A stretch of DNA of 64,000 nucleotides from Pandoraea commovens. Its GTDB lineage: Bacteria; Pseudomonadota; Gammaproteobacteria; Burkholderiales; Burkholderiaceae. The notes beneath the pieces were generated by a model. The model saw only the letters and a program-made list of their open reading frames with translations, ran no database searches and was not told where the DNA came from. The translations under genes were made by a program, and so were the position numbers. The stretch is from the NCBI RefSeq assembly GCF_902459615.1, contig NZ_CABPSA010000014.1, positions 28,546 to 92,545 on the forward strand, read 5' to 3'. Shown here in pieces: positions 1 through 9,162 of this stretch (its first letter is position 1; each line of letters begins with the position of its first letter).

Positions 1-35
1 TTCTGATGTCCATTCTGATGTCCATTCTGATGTCG
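1..35. repeat. 12-bp tandem repeat at window edge
   Basis: Three head-to-tail copies of ttctgatgtcca are visible; the third diverges in its last two bases. The array may continue to the left of the window. It sits just upstream of the DoxX gene; no function is visible. Confidence 0.8.
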
Positions 36-67
36 CTACTGTCCGCTACTCACTGTTGAGGTCCGTC

Positions 68-520
68 ATGGCCACGATGCTGCCGTCGTCCGATCCCTCC
101 TCGTCAATGGCACGCGAGACGTCTTTGCTGCCGGGCTGGGCTTACTGGCTTGCACTGTTGCTGCTGTGCAGCGCCTATCTGCAAGGCGGCATCGACAAGG
201 CGTTGGACTTCTCCGGCGCCATCGCCGAAATGCAGCACTTCGGACTGTCACCGGCGGCACCAATGGCGGTGGCGGTCATCGTGCTGGAAATCGGTGCGTC
301 GCTGATGATTTTGACGGGCAAGGGGCGATGGTTGGGTGCGTTGGCGCTGGCGGCATTCACGCTGGCCGCCACGTTTCTGGCCAATCGCTTCTGGTCCGCC
401 CCGCCGGACGCCCGCACGATGCTCGCCAATAGTTTCTTCGAACACCTCGGACTCGTCGGCGGCTTTATCGCCGTGGCGTGGTACGACCTCGGAACGCGCG
501 CCGCGCGGAGTCAATCATGA
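68..520 (+). CDS. DoxX family membrane protein
   Basis: Small integral membrane protein of about 150 residues with four hydrophobic segments. The first (YWLALLLLCSAYLQGGIDK) carries the family's small-residue then Gly-x-x-K pattern. DoxX-family proteins are often linked to respiratory or thiol redox functions, but the substrate here cannot be read from sequence. I chose the ATG at 68 because a GAGG ribosome-binding site lies just before it; an in-frame TTG at 56 would add four residues. The stop overlaps the ATG of the XapX gene (ATGA), so the two are probably translated together. Confidence 0.8.
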   Translation: MATMLPSSDPSSSMARETSLLPGWAYWLALLLLCSAYLQGGIDKALDFSGAIAEMQHFGLSPAAPMAVAVIVLEIGASLMILTGKGRWLGALALAAFTLAATFLANRFWSAPPDARTMLANSFFEHLGLVGGFIAVAWYDLGTRAARSQS

Positions 521-798
521 AGCTCTATCTCGTTTCGCTTGCTGTGGGCGTGCTCGTCGGCATCATCTACGGCGGTCTGGGCGTTCGCTCACCGGCACCG
601 CCCGCGGTGGCGCTCATCGGTTTGCTCGGCATGCTGATCGGCGAACAGGTCGTGCCGCCCGTCAAGCGTCTGCTCGCAGGCGAGCCGGTGAACCTCGTGT
701 GGTTCCATCGCGAATGCGTGCCGAAGATCACGGGACTGCCGGGGCCGGTGGCGCAAGCGGCGAAGGATGAGGACAAGACCGAAGCGCCGAAGGCGTAA
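517..798 (+). CDS. XapX domain (DUF1427) membrane protein
   Basis: Protein of 93 residues. Residues 1-50 form two hydrophobic helices with the XapX pattern (VGxxxGxxYGGLGVRSPAPP, then a second helix ending GEQ), followed by a soluble tail rich in Lys, Glu and Ala. The family's role is unknown. The ATG overlaps the DoxX stop codon by 4 bases, giving a two-gene operon. An upstream GTG at 478 is in frame but lies inside the DoxX gene and is less likely. The DoxX-XapX pairing suggests a shared membrane function; this is inference from context. Confidence 0.85.
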   Translation: MKLYLVSLAVGVLVGIIYGGLGVRSPAPPAVALIGLLGMLIGEQVVPPVKRLLAGEPVNLVWFHRECVPKITGLPGPVAQAAKDEDKTEAPKA

Positions 799-866
799 GA
801 CCTGATGGCGTCCACTGCGACATCCATTGCGCCGTCGACGGCGCGCTCGCGCAGCGCCATGTCACC

Positions 867-1775
867 CTACTTGAAAGAACGCGCCGCCTCCGCCTGCTCG
901 CGAATCACGTCGATCAGCGCGCGCAACGCCGCCGGAATGTGGCGCCGTCCGGGATAGTAGAGCGCGAGTCCGTCGAACGGCGGTGTCCACGCTTGCAGCA
1001 CGCGCACCAACGTACCGGCTTCGAGATCTTTGTGCACGTCCCACTCTGTCAGATATCCCACACCGACGCCCGAACGCACGGCTTCCAGGATCAGCGCGCC
1101 GTCGTCCAACGTCATCGGCCCGTCCACGTCGACGCGCACCATCTGGCCGTGCCGCTCGAACTCCCAGTGGAACATCTTGCCGCTCGGCATCCGCGTGCGA
1201 ATGCACTGATGCTTGCGTAAGTCGTCCGGCGTACGCGGCGGTTTATGACGGGAGAAATACGCTGGCGTGGCGACCACCGCGAAGCACTGTCTGTCGCCGA
1301 ACGGCACGGCGATCATGTCCTGCGGCACCGACTCCCTCAGACGAATACCCGCGTCGAACCCTTCCACAACAATGTCGATGAGACGGCCTTCCGTCACGAT
1401 GTCCAGCTTGACGTCCGGGTAGCGCCGCGAGAACTCGATCAACACGGGCATGACCCGGTGCACCGCGCCGGCCGAACTATTGATGCGCAGCGTGCCCGAG
1501 GGGGAATCGCGAAAGCTCCCGGCTTCGTCGATCGCCGTCTGAATGGTCGAGAGCGCGGGCGCGACGCTGTTCACAAACTGCGCGCCCGCTTCGGAAAGCG
1601 ACACACTGCGCGTCGTCCGGTTAAAGAGCCGCACACCGATGCGCGTTTCGAGCGCCGCGACGGCATGGCTTAACGCAGACGTCGACACGCCCATATCGTT
1701 TGCCGCGGCCCGGAAACTCCGGTGACGCGCCACCGCCATGACGGCTTCCAGTTCGGTGAGTCCCGACGTCTTCAT
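867..1775 (-). CDS. LysR-family transcriptional regulator
   Basis: 302 residues, the usual LTTR length. Residues 5-64 are the winged helix-turn-helix ([36 protein letters not shown]...[10 protein letters not shown]), followed by a substrate-binding domain. It is transcribed divergently from the aldehyde dehydrogenase at 1885, with about 110 bp between the two starts; LysR regulators typically control the divergent neighbour and themselves from such a region. The inducer is unknown. The tail-to-tail XapX gene is unlikely to be in the same unit. Confidence 0.9.
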   Translation of the reverse strand: MKTSGLTELEAVMAVARHRSFRAAANDMGVSTSALSHAVAALETRIGVRLFNRTTRSVSLSEAGAQFVNSVAPALSTIQTAIDEAGSFRDSPSGTLRINSSAGAVHRVMPVLIEFSRRYPDVKLDIVTEGRLIDIVVEGFDAGIRLRESVPQDMIAVPFGDRQCFAVVATPAYFSRHKPPRTPDDLRKHQCIRTRMPSGKMFHWEFERHGQMVRVDVDGPMTLDDGALILEAVRSGVGVGYLTEWDVHKDLEAGTLVRVLQAWTPPFDGLALYYPGRRHIPAALRALIDVIREQAEAARSFK

Positions 1776-1884
1776 TGTCCTAAATTCCTCAACAAGGCAT
1801 CCCGGATTGTACGTCTAGTCATATCAATGCCGGACGACTATCTTGAGTCATCGAGACCGCATTTCACCCTGCCCCCCACTCATC

Positions 1885-3306
1885 ATGAAGATCATCGATC
1901 AGATTTATATCGACGGCGCTTTCGTCACTCCGCACGGGGACGAACGATTCGACCTGTTCAATCCGGCGACCGAGCAAGTCATCGGCAGCGTCCGGCTGGC
2001 AGACGCCGAAGACGCTCGCCGTGCCATTGCGGCGGCCAAACGCGCGTTTCCGGCGCATTCCCGAAGCACCAAAGCCGAACGCATCTCGATGCTCCAGCGC
2101 ATGCACGCCGCCGTGTCCGCACGCGAAGACGATTTGCTCGACGCCATCATCGAGGAGTACGGCGCCCCCGTCGCGTGGGCGCGCTGGATGGCACGTCATG
2201 CGAGCGATGTCCTGCTGCAGGCTGCGAAGACGCTGGACAGCTACGACTTCGTGCGCCGTGCGGGCACGGCGGAAGTCGTCATGCAGCCGCTCGGTGTGGC
2301 GGGACTCATCACGCCCTGGAATAGCGATGCGGGCTTCATCTGCGGGAAACTGGCCGCAGCACTCGCTGCCGGTTGCACGGCCGTGATCAAACCGAGCGAG
2401 ATGAGTGCGATTCAGACGCGCATCGTGACCGAAGCGCTGCACGACGCGCAGTTGCCGCCGGGCGTCGTCAATATCGTGACGGGACGCGGGGAGACGGTTG
2501 GCGCGGAGATCAGCACGCACCCCGACGTCGCCAAGGTATCGTTCACCGGATCGACGGCGGTGGGCCGGTCGATCTTGCGCGCGGCGTCGGAAACCTTCAA
2601 GCGGGTGACGCTTGAACTCGGCGGCAAATCGCCGATGATCGTGCTCGACGACGCGAACTTCACGCAGGCCATCCCGCTCGCGCTCAATGCGGGCTTTATG
2701 AACAGTGGTCAGGCATGTGTCGCCGGGACGCGGATTCTCGTGCCGCAAGCACGACTGCACGAATTCGAAGCGGGCATCGCGGCTGCCATTGCGAACTTCC
2801 CGGCAGGGGATCCCCGCGACCCGAAGACGCATATCGGCCCGCTGGTCAGTCGAAAACAATGGGATCGCGTGCAGCGCTACATTCGCATCGGCATCGAGGA
2901 AGGTGCACGGTTGGTCGCCGGTGGCGAGGGTCGCCCGACCGGGCTGGACGCCGGATGGTTCGTACGCCCGACCGTCTTCAGCGACGTGCGCAACGACATG
3001 ACGATTGCCCGTGAGGAAATTTTCGGGCCGGTGCTCTCGATCATCGCCTACCGAGATGAAGCGCAGGCCATCGCCATTGCCAACGACACACCTTATGGTT
3101 TGCAGGCGTATGTCTGCGCGACGGATGTTGAGCGCGCCGCCGCTGTGGCAGCGCAAATCGAAGCGGGGCGCGTGCTCGTCAACACCCTCACTCACGAACC
3201 TGCTGCGCCGTTCGGTGGATTCAAGCAATCGGGCATCGGACGCGAGTACGGCACCTTCGGACTCGAAGCCTTCATGGAACCGAAGGCCGTGCTCGGGGTG
3301 TTGTAA
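1885..3306 (+). CDS. NAD(P)-dependent aldehyde dehydrogenase
   Basis: 473 residues from the ATG at 1885. The Rossmann and catalytic signatures of the ALDH superfamily are intact: oxyanion-region Asn (TPWNSD), FTGST, catalytic base Glu244 in LELGGKSP and catalytic Cys278 in NSGQACVAG, then EEIFGPVLS near the C terminus. It should oxidise an aldehyde to its acid; the substrate is not evident. It could be a vanillin/benzaldehyde-type or generic member. A longer start at 1843 is possible, but the homologous portion begins at MKIIDQIYIDG. Probably controlled by the divergent LysR gene. Confidence 0.9.
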   Translation: MKIIDQIYIDGAFVTPHGDERFDLFNPATEQVIGSVRLADAEDARRAIAAAKRAFPAHSRSTKAERISMLQRMHAAVSAREDDLLDAIIEEYGAPVAWARWMARHASDVLLQAAKTLDSYDFVRRAGTAEVVMQPLGVAGLITPWNSDAGFICGKLAAALAAGCTAVIKPSEMSAIQTRIVTEALHDAQLPPGVVNIVTGRGETVGAEISTHPDVAKVSFTGSTAVGRSILRAASETFKRVTLELGGKSPMIVLDDANFTQAIPLALNAGFMNSGQACVAGTRILVPQARLHEFEAGIAAAIANFPAGDPRDPKTHIGPLVSRKQWDRVQRYIRIGIEEGARLVAGGEGRPTGLDAGWFVRPTVFSDVRNDMTIAREEIFGPVLSIIAYRDEAQAIAIANDTPYGLQAYVCATDVERAAAVAAQIEAGRVLVNTLTHEPAAPFGGFKQSGIGREYGTFGLEAFMEPKAVLGVL

Positions 3307-3387
3307 GCGCAGCGGCAGCGGCTCGGCGCGATGGGCGCCGTCGAAACACAGCGACGCCCATCACGCCACCCGCCGTAGTCGCAGACC

Positions 3388-3990
3388 TTACTTGCCGATT
3401 TCGTAGCGAAGCAACAATGCCGCCACGCGCGCGCGGTCGACGTCGGGAATGCGCTCCATCCCGACGTACTCCCAGAACTCTTCGACGGCGGCGACGCCTT
3501 CGCTGCCGTCAGACAGGAGACATGCAAGCGCATCCGCCCGTCGTTCCGGCGGCAGGATGTCAAGGCTCAGGATCAGCGCATCCATCACGCGCTGTCGGCG
3601 GCTACCTTTGAAGAACCGCTCGCTGATGTGGCCGACGAACGCGGACCAAGCTTCAGACTCGCTCCCTTCCTTCGCGGCGACACCCCACTTCTCGACGAGC
3701 GCGGGGTTCGCCTTCAACGGTTCTCGGAAAAACACGTAATCCACTGCGGGCTTCGGCGCTGCCGGGTCGATCATCCGCATCGCCGAGGCGATCGGCGGTA
3801 CATACCTCGCGCCACGCGGCTCGACAAACACCGCGGTGGGGATGACCGACGGGCGAAGCCCACCTCCGCGCATGAGGCGAACCGTGCCGAGATCGACGCG
3901 AAAGCGCTCGCGATGCGGGCACAAATGCTGGTGAAGCGCACGCGTCACCGTCGGTAAGGAACTAATCGTTACTGCGTTCACAAGATTCAT
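3388..3990 (-). CDS. Hypothetical protein, paralogue of the one at 6289-6873
   Basis: 200 residues, no family recognised. The start is supported by a GGAGG site ahead of the ATG. There is no signal peptide or transmembrane segment. The C-terminal half aligns by eye with the protein at 6289-6873: RRQRVMDAL here against RRQKVVDAL there, then R-x-DA-x-x-x-LL, F-x-x-x-x-E-x-IPD/E-x-D-x-A and a final EI motif. The two are therefore likely distant paralogues with an all-helical C-terminal domain. It lies downstream of and on the same strand as the OLD-like ATPase (gap 123 bp). Function unknown. Confidence 0.65.
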   Translation of the reverse strand: MNLVNAVTISSLPTVTRALHQHLCPHRERFRVDLGTVRLMRGGGLRPSVIPTAVFVEPRGARYVPPIASAMRMIDPAAPKPAVDYVFFREPLKANPALVEKWGVAAKEGSESEAWSAFVGHISERFFKGSRRQRVMDALILSLDILPPERRADALACLLSDGSEGVAAVEEFWEYVGMERIPDVDRARVAALLLRYEIGK

Positions 3991-4113
3991 CGAGGACCTC
4001 CATCGTGGAAAGGAGATCGCATCCTGACAGCGCTTCGTCTTCGGACTTTGCGATAGCGTCGGCGAGCTGTCAGTTCTGACGCTGCCGTGCCCACATGCTT
4101 GCGTTCGCAGACG

Positions 4114-5286
4114 TCAATTGCCGTTATCCGCCCATCGCCATGCGGGACGCTCGAGCGGGTGCTGGCCGAGAATCGTCGTCGCCGAGAAGGACTTCTCGAG
4201 TTGGATCGAATTGCATTCGGGGTCCTCTTCGAGCGCGGCCGCCAGACGCTGCGAGTGCGAAACCACCCAGAGCTGGCTGCGCTGCGATGCGCGACGGATC
4301 AAACGTCCCAACGCGGGCATGAGATCAGGGTGAAGACTCGCCTCAGGTTCGTTGAGCACCATCAGTTCAGGCGGACGCGGCGTGAGCAATGCGGCTGTCA
4401 GCAGCAGGAATCGCAGCGTCCCGTCGGACAGTTCTGCGGCGCTCAATGGTCGCAGCAAACCGTGCTGGTTGAACTCCAGCATGAGTCCGCCACGCCCCGT
4501 GCCATCGATCGTGACGCTCGCGCCGGGAAAGGCATCTTCCACCGTTTGCGCCAGCGCTTCGTGATCGCCGATCTCGCGAATCGTCTGCCACGCGGCGGCC
4601 AGATCCCGGCCGTCGTGATGCAGCGCCATCGTGCGCGTACCGATCTGCGGCCACCGCGCGGGGGCATCTGCGTCGGTGCGGAAGTGATCGTAGAAGCGCC
4701 AGTTGCGAATGCGCTCACGTACTGTGAACACCTCAGGGCAGGTGTTGTCGTTGGCAATGTGAGAAAAGAGACTCTCAAAGCGAGGCAGACTGCTTGTGAG
4801 GATGTCCCACTCACGCCCCGACTTGCGTCGCACCACACTCCCCTGTCGGTCCACGAGCATAGTGGCCGGACGTAGAAACTCACCGGCCCAGATGCTCTCG
4901 TGCTTGAACTCCGGATCGGCACTGAACATGGAAACGCCACCAGCGCTGCCCATCCCCATGCAGATGGCGTAGCCGAAGGTGTCGCTGCTGAAGCCAAGAC
5001 GCATGCGCCCCCGCTTCTGACGCGGGCCGCCCTGAATCGGCACCTCGCCGCGACGCATGCGCGGGCTGATCGTCTCCGGCCCCGCCCATAGCACGGAGCC
5101 GAGTCCGCCCTCGCGGGCGATGGGGCCGATGATGCCGTCGCTTGCCGTGCCCGCCAGCAGCCGCAGTGCCCGGTAAAGATTGGACTTCCCGCTACCATTC
5201 GCGCCGCTGATGACGTTAAGCCGGGTGAGCGGCATCACAAGCGACTGGATAGAACGGTAGTTGTCGATGGCGAGGGCGGTGAGCAT
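4114..5286 (-). CDS. AAA/OLD-like (RecF-type) ATPase
   Basis: 390 residues. Walker A at residues 28-36 (GANGSGKSN) is preceded by the typical ALAIDNYRSIQ start of SMC/RecF/OLD-type ATPases. A Walker B-like segment LMVLNEPEASLHPDL has Asn where Asp is usual before the Glu, and a switch-like VVSHSQRL follows. Such proteins are predicted ATPases of chromosomal or defence function; no nuclease (TOPRIM) domain is visible. It is a single gene, divergent from the IclR gene with a 219-bp intergenic region and followed by a hypothetical gene on the same strand. No partner nuclease is adjacent, so a defence role is not supported. Confidence 0.75.
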   Translation of the reverse strand: MLTALAIDNYRSIQSLVMPLTRLNVISGANGSGKSNLYRALRLLAGTASDGIIGPIAREGGLGSVLWAGPETISPRMRRGEVPIQGGPRQKRGRMRLGFSSDTFGYAICMGMGSAGGVSMFSADPEFKHESIWAGEFLRPATMLVDRQGSVVRRKSGREWDILTSSLPRFESLFSHIANDNTCPEVFTVRERIRNWRFYDHFRTDADAPARWPQIGTRTMALHHDGRDLAAAWQTIREIGDHEALAQTVEDAFPGASVTIDGTGRGGLMLEFNQHGLLRPLSAAELSDGTLRFLLLTAALLTPRPPELMVLNEPEASLHPDLMPALGRLIRRASQRSQLWVVSHSQRLAAALEEDPECNSIQLEKSFSATTILGQHPLERPAWRWADNGN

Positions 5287-5505
5287 GGCAGGCGGGAGAA
5301 CGTGAGGAAACGCAGCAGACGAGCGCGGGGAATCAAGAGCGGTGAAGTTCGCAGATTACCCCTTCGAGCACGCCGCGCCGCTACCGTTCCCTAAATCCGG
5401 CGCACAGCTTTCCCAGACGGCCCGCTGCTCAAGGGACGCACAGCCGCGTCCACATGACATAAACTCACCGTTTCGACCTCTTACAGCGACACCTCGCCTG
5501 CCCCG

Positions 5506-6252
5506 ATGTCAGACGTTACCCCTGAACCGAAAGACAGCTCCGGCGTTGCCGTCATCGACCGCGCCTGCGCTATTCTGTTCGCGTTCAAACCCGACGACAG
5601 CGCCCTCACGCTGGCCGAACTGGCTGCCCGCACCGGTCTCTACAAGAGCACGCTGCTGCGTCTCGCGGGTGCGCTCATCCAGCACCGCATGCTCATGCGA
5701 CTTGAAGATGGTCGCTATCAGCTCGGCCCGGCCACGTTCATGCTCGGCGCCCTGTATCAGCGCAGCCTGAACCTCGGCGACATTTTGTTGCCGCTGATGC
5801 GCGAACTGGCGGACGTGAGTGGCGAGAGCGTGTCGTTCTATGTGCGCGACGACGCCGTGCGTGTGTGTCTGCATCGTGTCGACTCGACGCACGCCGTGCG
5901 CTTCCACGTACGCGAGGGCGATGTACTGCCGCTCGAACACGGCTCGGGGGGACTGGCGTTGCTGGCCTTCGGCGGGGAGACGGGCGACGTCTACGACCGC
6001 ATTCGCGAGGTGGGTTACAGCGTATCGATGGGCGATCGCGAGCGCGATACGGCGGGGGTGTCGATGCCGGTGTTCGGGGTGCGTCAGACGCTGCGCGGCG
6101 TGCTGACGCTAGCCGGTCCCAGCTCACGCATCGACCGGGCCTTCATCGACCGGCATCTGACGGATCTGTTCTCGTGCGCCGCGCGCGCCACCGACGGACT
6201 CGGCGGTGACTCTCGGGCACTGCGCGCGGCGTGGAAGCGGCGAGAGGAGTGA
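5506..6252 (+). CDS. IclR-family transcriptional regulator
   Basis: 248 residues. An N-terminal helix-turn-helix (LTLAELAARTGLYKSTLLRLAGAL, about residues 33-56) is followed by an effector-binding domain containing HVREGDVLPLEHGSGG and a C-terminal ISMPVFG-like strand (VSMPVFGVRQTL). IclR proteins usually regulate aromatic or carboxylic-acid catabolism. The nearest candidate target is the MFS/CoA-transferase/citryl-CoA lyase operon at 7.1-10.6 kb, whose promoter has a 15-bp palindrome; that link is inference. Confidence 0.88.
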   Translation: MSDVTPEPKDSSGVAVIDRACAILFAFKPDDSALTLAELAARTGLYKSTLLRLAGALIQHRMLMRLEDGRYQLGPATFMLGALYQRSLNLGDILLPLMRELADVSGESVSFYVRDDAVRVCLHRVDSTHAVRFHVREGDVLPLEHGSGGLALLAFGGETGDVYDRIREVGYSVSMGDRERDTAGVSMPVFGVRQTLRGVLTLAGPSSRIDRAFIDRHLTDLFSCAARATDGLGGDSRALRAAWKRREE

Positions 6253-6288
6253 TACGCTCACGCGATCAATCGCTCGCGCAAGGTCTCG

Positions 6289-6873
6289 TCACGCATCAAG
6301 CTCGATCTCATGCTTCTCGAAGAGATCTTTCACGTGCGCCTTGTCCGTCTCCGGAATCGTTTCGAAAATCTCATCGCTGAATCCACGCAGTGCGATAACA
6401 CCTACGCCGTCGGCATCGACACTGATGCCTTTCTCGTCAACGCGGTAATTGAGCAGCGTTTTGACCGCATCGACCCGGGAGGCGTCCGGGACGTACTCGA
6501 ACGACTGAACCAGCGCGTCGACCACCTTTTGACGCCTGGGCTTGGAATCAGCCCCCATCAGGTCTGCGACAAACACGCCCAACGTGTCGTCGCTCGAAAC
6601 GATGGCCTCCTGAAATCGCGCAAGGAACTTCGTATCTGCGTTAAAGCTGGCGGCTAGCGCCCGGGGGCCGAAGATCTCGTTTAGCTTATCGGGAACCTCA
6701 AACGAGCGAACGATCTCGGTGGACTTCAGCGCCTGCGGCGTGAGGATCTGGCTCACGGTTTGCAGATCCTCGCCAACCGCGTGGGCCTTCTTGCCCTTCT
6801 CGTCAGCCCCCTGACTCCCAGTCAGCGCCTGAGTCGCAGCACCGGAATTAACACCCGTCGAACTTACTTCCAT
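6289..6873 (-). CDS. Hypothetical protein, paralogue of the one at 3388-3990
   Basis: 194 residues with a GGAGAG ribosome-binding site before the ATG. The first 40 residues are Ser/Thr/Gly/Ala-rich and likely disordered; the rest is helical and acidic. The segment RRQKVVDALVQSF and the following 60 residues resemble the C-terminal half of the protein at 3388-3990. It ends in KHEIELDA. No signal peptide, membrane helix or recognised domain. A disordered Ser/Thr-rich N terminus is compatible with a secreted substrate, but that is speculation and no secretion genes are present in the window. Confidence 0.65.
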   Translation of the reverse strand: MEVSSTGVNSGAATQALTGSQGADEKGKKAHAVGEDLQTVSQILTPQALKSTEIVRSFEVPDKLNEIFGPRALAASFNADTKFLARFQEAIVSSDDTLGVFVADLMGADSKPRRQKVVDALVQSFEYVPDASRVDAVKTLLNYRVDEKGISVDADGVGVIALRGFSDEIFETIPETDKAHVKDLFEKHEIELDA

Positions 6874-6935
6874 GATGGCTCTCCATCAAAATTGGGGAGT
6901 TCATTCTGGTACGGGGAGTACGTCGACGTTATGCA

Positions 6936-6958
6936 AACGAACATCATGCTTTCGTTTC
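6936..6958. repeat. Inverted repeat AAACGAA / TTCGTTT
   Basis: A perfect 7-bp dyad separated by 9 bases lies in the intergenic region upstream of the hypothetical gene at 6873 and downstream of the citryl-CoA lyase-like gene. It has no T-tract, so it is more likely an operator or weak hairpin than an intrinsic terminator. Confidence 0.4.
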
Positions 6959-7065
6959 TCGCGCCCCCTTGGGAAAAAGATGTGGTGCGCGCTTGGGATT
7001 CATTGACGTACCCGCCCCTGCCGGGTCGCCGCCGGTTCGCTGCCGTGTCGCTGCCGTATCAATAC

Positions 7066-7902
7066 TCAGGGCAGTTCGCGTTCTGCGCGACCGGTGTAGC
7101 GATAAGGCAACTGACGCGGCAACGGACCTTTGTTGCGCTCGCCGCGTCCGCGCTGCTCCCACGCGTGCGACAGAATGCCCACCGCGCGCGACAATACGAA
7201 TACGCCTCGCGCGAGCTCTGGCGCAAACCCCAGCTCGGCATAGATCACAGCGGTGATGCCGTCGATGTTCATCGGCACCGGCTTTTGCTTGCGCGCCTTA
7301 AGATGCGCTTCGATGCCACGTGCGATGGCTGCGTAATGGCCTTCGATCACGCCTTGCGCCACGGCATCGTCGACGATGGCGAGCAATCGCGTCGCGCGCG
7401 GATCGACCGGATGGAAACGATGACCGAAACCCGGCAGGTACTTCCCGTGGGCAACGTTAAACGCAGCGATGCCGTCTGCCACTGCAATCGATAGATCAGG
7501 TACTTCAGCGGTCGAATCCGCCAGCCGCTGCGCGATGTCCTGATAAAGCTCGACGGCCTGCTGCCCCGCGCCGCCATGCACGTCGTCCAGCGCATTGATG
7601 GCCGAGGCCATCGCGCCGTTGAGCGGCAAGCCACAGCTCGTCGCGATCCGCGAGATCGCAATCGACGGTGCGTGCGGTCCGTGATCCACCGAAGCGACGA
7701 GCGCCGCCTCCAGCAATCGTGCCTGCGCATCGGTGGGCAACTCGCCGCGCAGCATCAGCCAGATCATCTGCGGAAAGCTCACGTTGCCGATCAGTTCCTG
7801 AATCGGATAGCCACGCACGTTGATCGATCCCGGGTGGATATCGATGATCGACGTGCTCCAGTAATCGGCGCACAGCGCCGCAGCATCGAGTGTCGGATTC
7901 AT
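7066..7902 (-). CDS. Citryl-CoA lyase / citrate-synthase-family enzyme
   Basis: 278 residues, shorter than a full citrate synthase (about 430). It keeps the three catalytic positions of the fold: His109 in DDVHGGAG, His161 in GFGHRFHP and Asp214 in MNIDGITA. Short members of this family act as citryl-CoA lyases or related retro-Claisen enzymes that cleave an acyl-CoA to acetyl-CoA and a 2-oxo acid. It follows the CoA-transferase with a 2-bp gap on the same strand, so the pair probably activates and then cleaves the same di- or tricarboxylate. Exact substrate unknown. Confidence 0.8.
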   Translation of the reverse strand: MNPTLDAAALCADYWSTSIIDIHPGSINVRGYPIQELIGNVSFPQMIWLMLRGELPTDAQARLLEAALVASVDHGPHAPSIAISRIATSCGLPLNGAMASAINALDDVHGGAGQQAVELYQDIAQRLADSTAEVPDLSIAVADGIAAFNVAHGKYLPGFGHRFHPVDPRATRLLAIVDDAVAQGVIEGHYAAIARGIEAHLKARKQKPVPMNIDGITAVIYAELGFAPELARGVFVLSRAVGILSHAWEQRGRGERNKGPLPRQLPYRYTGRAERELP

Positions 7903-7904
7903 GG

Positions 7905-9104
7905 TCAGATCACGCCGTCGGCGCGCAGTTGATCGATGGAGGCCGTGTCATAGCCCAGGTCGCTCAGCAGGTTCAGCGTATCTGCGCCGAGCGATGGTGC
8001 GGGTGCGCCTGGCGCGGCATCGCCGCCGGAGAGACGGAAGCCCGCGCGCGTCACGCGCTGCGGCTGCGCTTCGCCCGGCACATCCAGTTCGCGCACGAAT
8101 TCGCGCGAAGCGAGATGCGGATGCGCAAGGACGTCGGGCACAGAAAGAACGCGCCCGGCAGGCACACCGCTTGCGACGAGTTTCGTCTCCCAGTTCGCAG
8201 CGCTGTCGAGCGCGAGTGCCGCTTCGATTTCCGCTTTGAGCGCGTGACGATTCTGCTTGCGCGTGTCGCGTTGCGCGAAGCGAGGATCGTCTGCGATATC
8301 CGGGCGGCCGATCAATGCGCACAAACTCACGAACTGACGCGTTTCGTTCGCCGCGATGTTGAGTAGGCCGTCACCGGTGCGGAAGGTGCCGGACGGCGCA
8401 GCCGTGAAGTTCTCGTTGCCCATCGGCACCGGTGCGACACCCGCATTCAAGTAGTTCGAGACGACCCAGCCCATCGTCGCAAGCGTGGCTTCGAGCATCG
8501 AGACGTCAAGCATGCGGCCCTGCCCTGTCGTGCGCGCATCGAGCAGCGCCGCGCAGATCGCGAACGCGGCCGTCAGACCGCCGACGGTGTCGGACACCGG
8601 ATAGCCGACGCGCAACGGTGCGCTCTGCGCATCTCCCGTCACGCTCATCACGCCCGAAATACCCTGAATGATCTGATCGTAGGCAGGACGCGACGACAAC
8701 TCGCCGTCCGCACCGAAGCCCGAGATCGCACAGTAGACAAGACGTGGATTGATTTCGCGCAGCACGTCGAAATCCAGACCGAGACGCGTCATCACGCCCG
8801 GACGGAAGTTCTCGACGAGCACGTCGCTCGATGCCACCAACGCCTTCAGGATGGCTTTGCCGCGCGGATCTTTCAGGTTCAGCGTAAGCGAGCGCTTGCC
8901 CGCGTTCACCGCCACGAAGGACGCGCCCATCTGACGCGCAGCTGCCGCTTTGTCGGCCCCGAGTCGACGGGCCAGATCGCCCCCTTCGGGGTTTTCGACC
9001 TTGGTCACGTCAGCGCCCATCAGCGCCAGTTGATAGGCGCAGAACGGTCCCGCGAGGACGTTGGAGAGATCGAGGACTTTCACCCCGGCTAGCGGCAATG
9101 CCAT
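7905..9104 (-). CDS. CaiB/BaiF family III CoA-transferase
   Basis: 399 residues, normal for the family. It starts with LAGVKVLDLSNVLAGPFCAYQLALMGADVTKVE, the nucleotide-binding start of class III CoA-transferases. The expected catalytic Asp is Asp172 in GYPVSDTVGG. It transfers CoA between carboxylic acids, probably from succinyl- or acetyl-CoA to the substrate later cleaved by the citryl-CoA-lyase-like enzyme. It is the middle gene of a three-gene operon with the MFS transporter upstream (58 bp) and the lyase downstream. Confidence 0.88.
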   Translation of the reverse strand: MALPLAGVKVLDLSNVLAGPFCAYQLALMGADVTKVENPEGGDLARRLGADKAAAARQMGASFVAVNAGKRSLTLNLKDPRGKAILKALVASSDVLVENFRPGVMTRLGLDFDVLREINPRLVYCAISGFGADGELSSRPAYDQIIQGISGVMSVTGDAQSAPLRVGYPVSDTVGGLTAAFAICAALLDARTTGQGRMLDVSMLEATLATMGWVVSNYLNAGVAPVPMGNENFTAAPSGTFRTGDGLLNIAANETRQFVSLCALIGRPDIADDPRFAQRDTRKQNRHALKAEIEAALALDSAANWETKLVASGVPAGRVLSVPDVLAHPHLASREFVRELDVPGEAQPQRVTRAGFRLSGGDAAPGAPAPSLGADTLNLLSDLGYDTASIDQLRADGVI

Positions 9105-9162
9105 CGTTGGCTCCCAAAAATGCGTGTTTCGGTTGAAGCGAGATGCATCGGATCGGTGCGAA

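Noticed and set aside
4114-5286. Anti-phage defence (OLD/Gabija-type) system
   Set aside because: There is no TOPRIM nuclease domain and no helicase or nuclease partner beside the ATPase.
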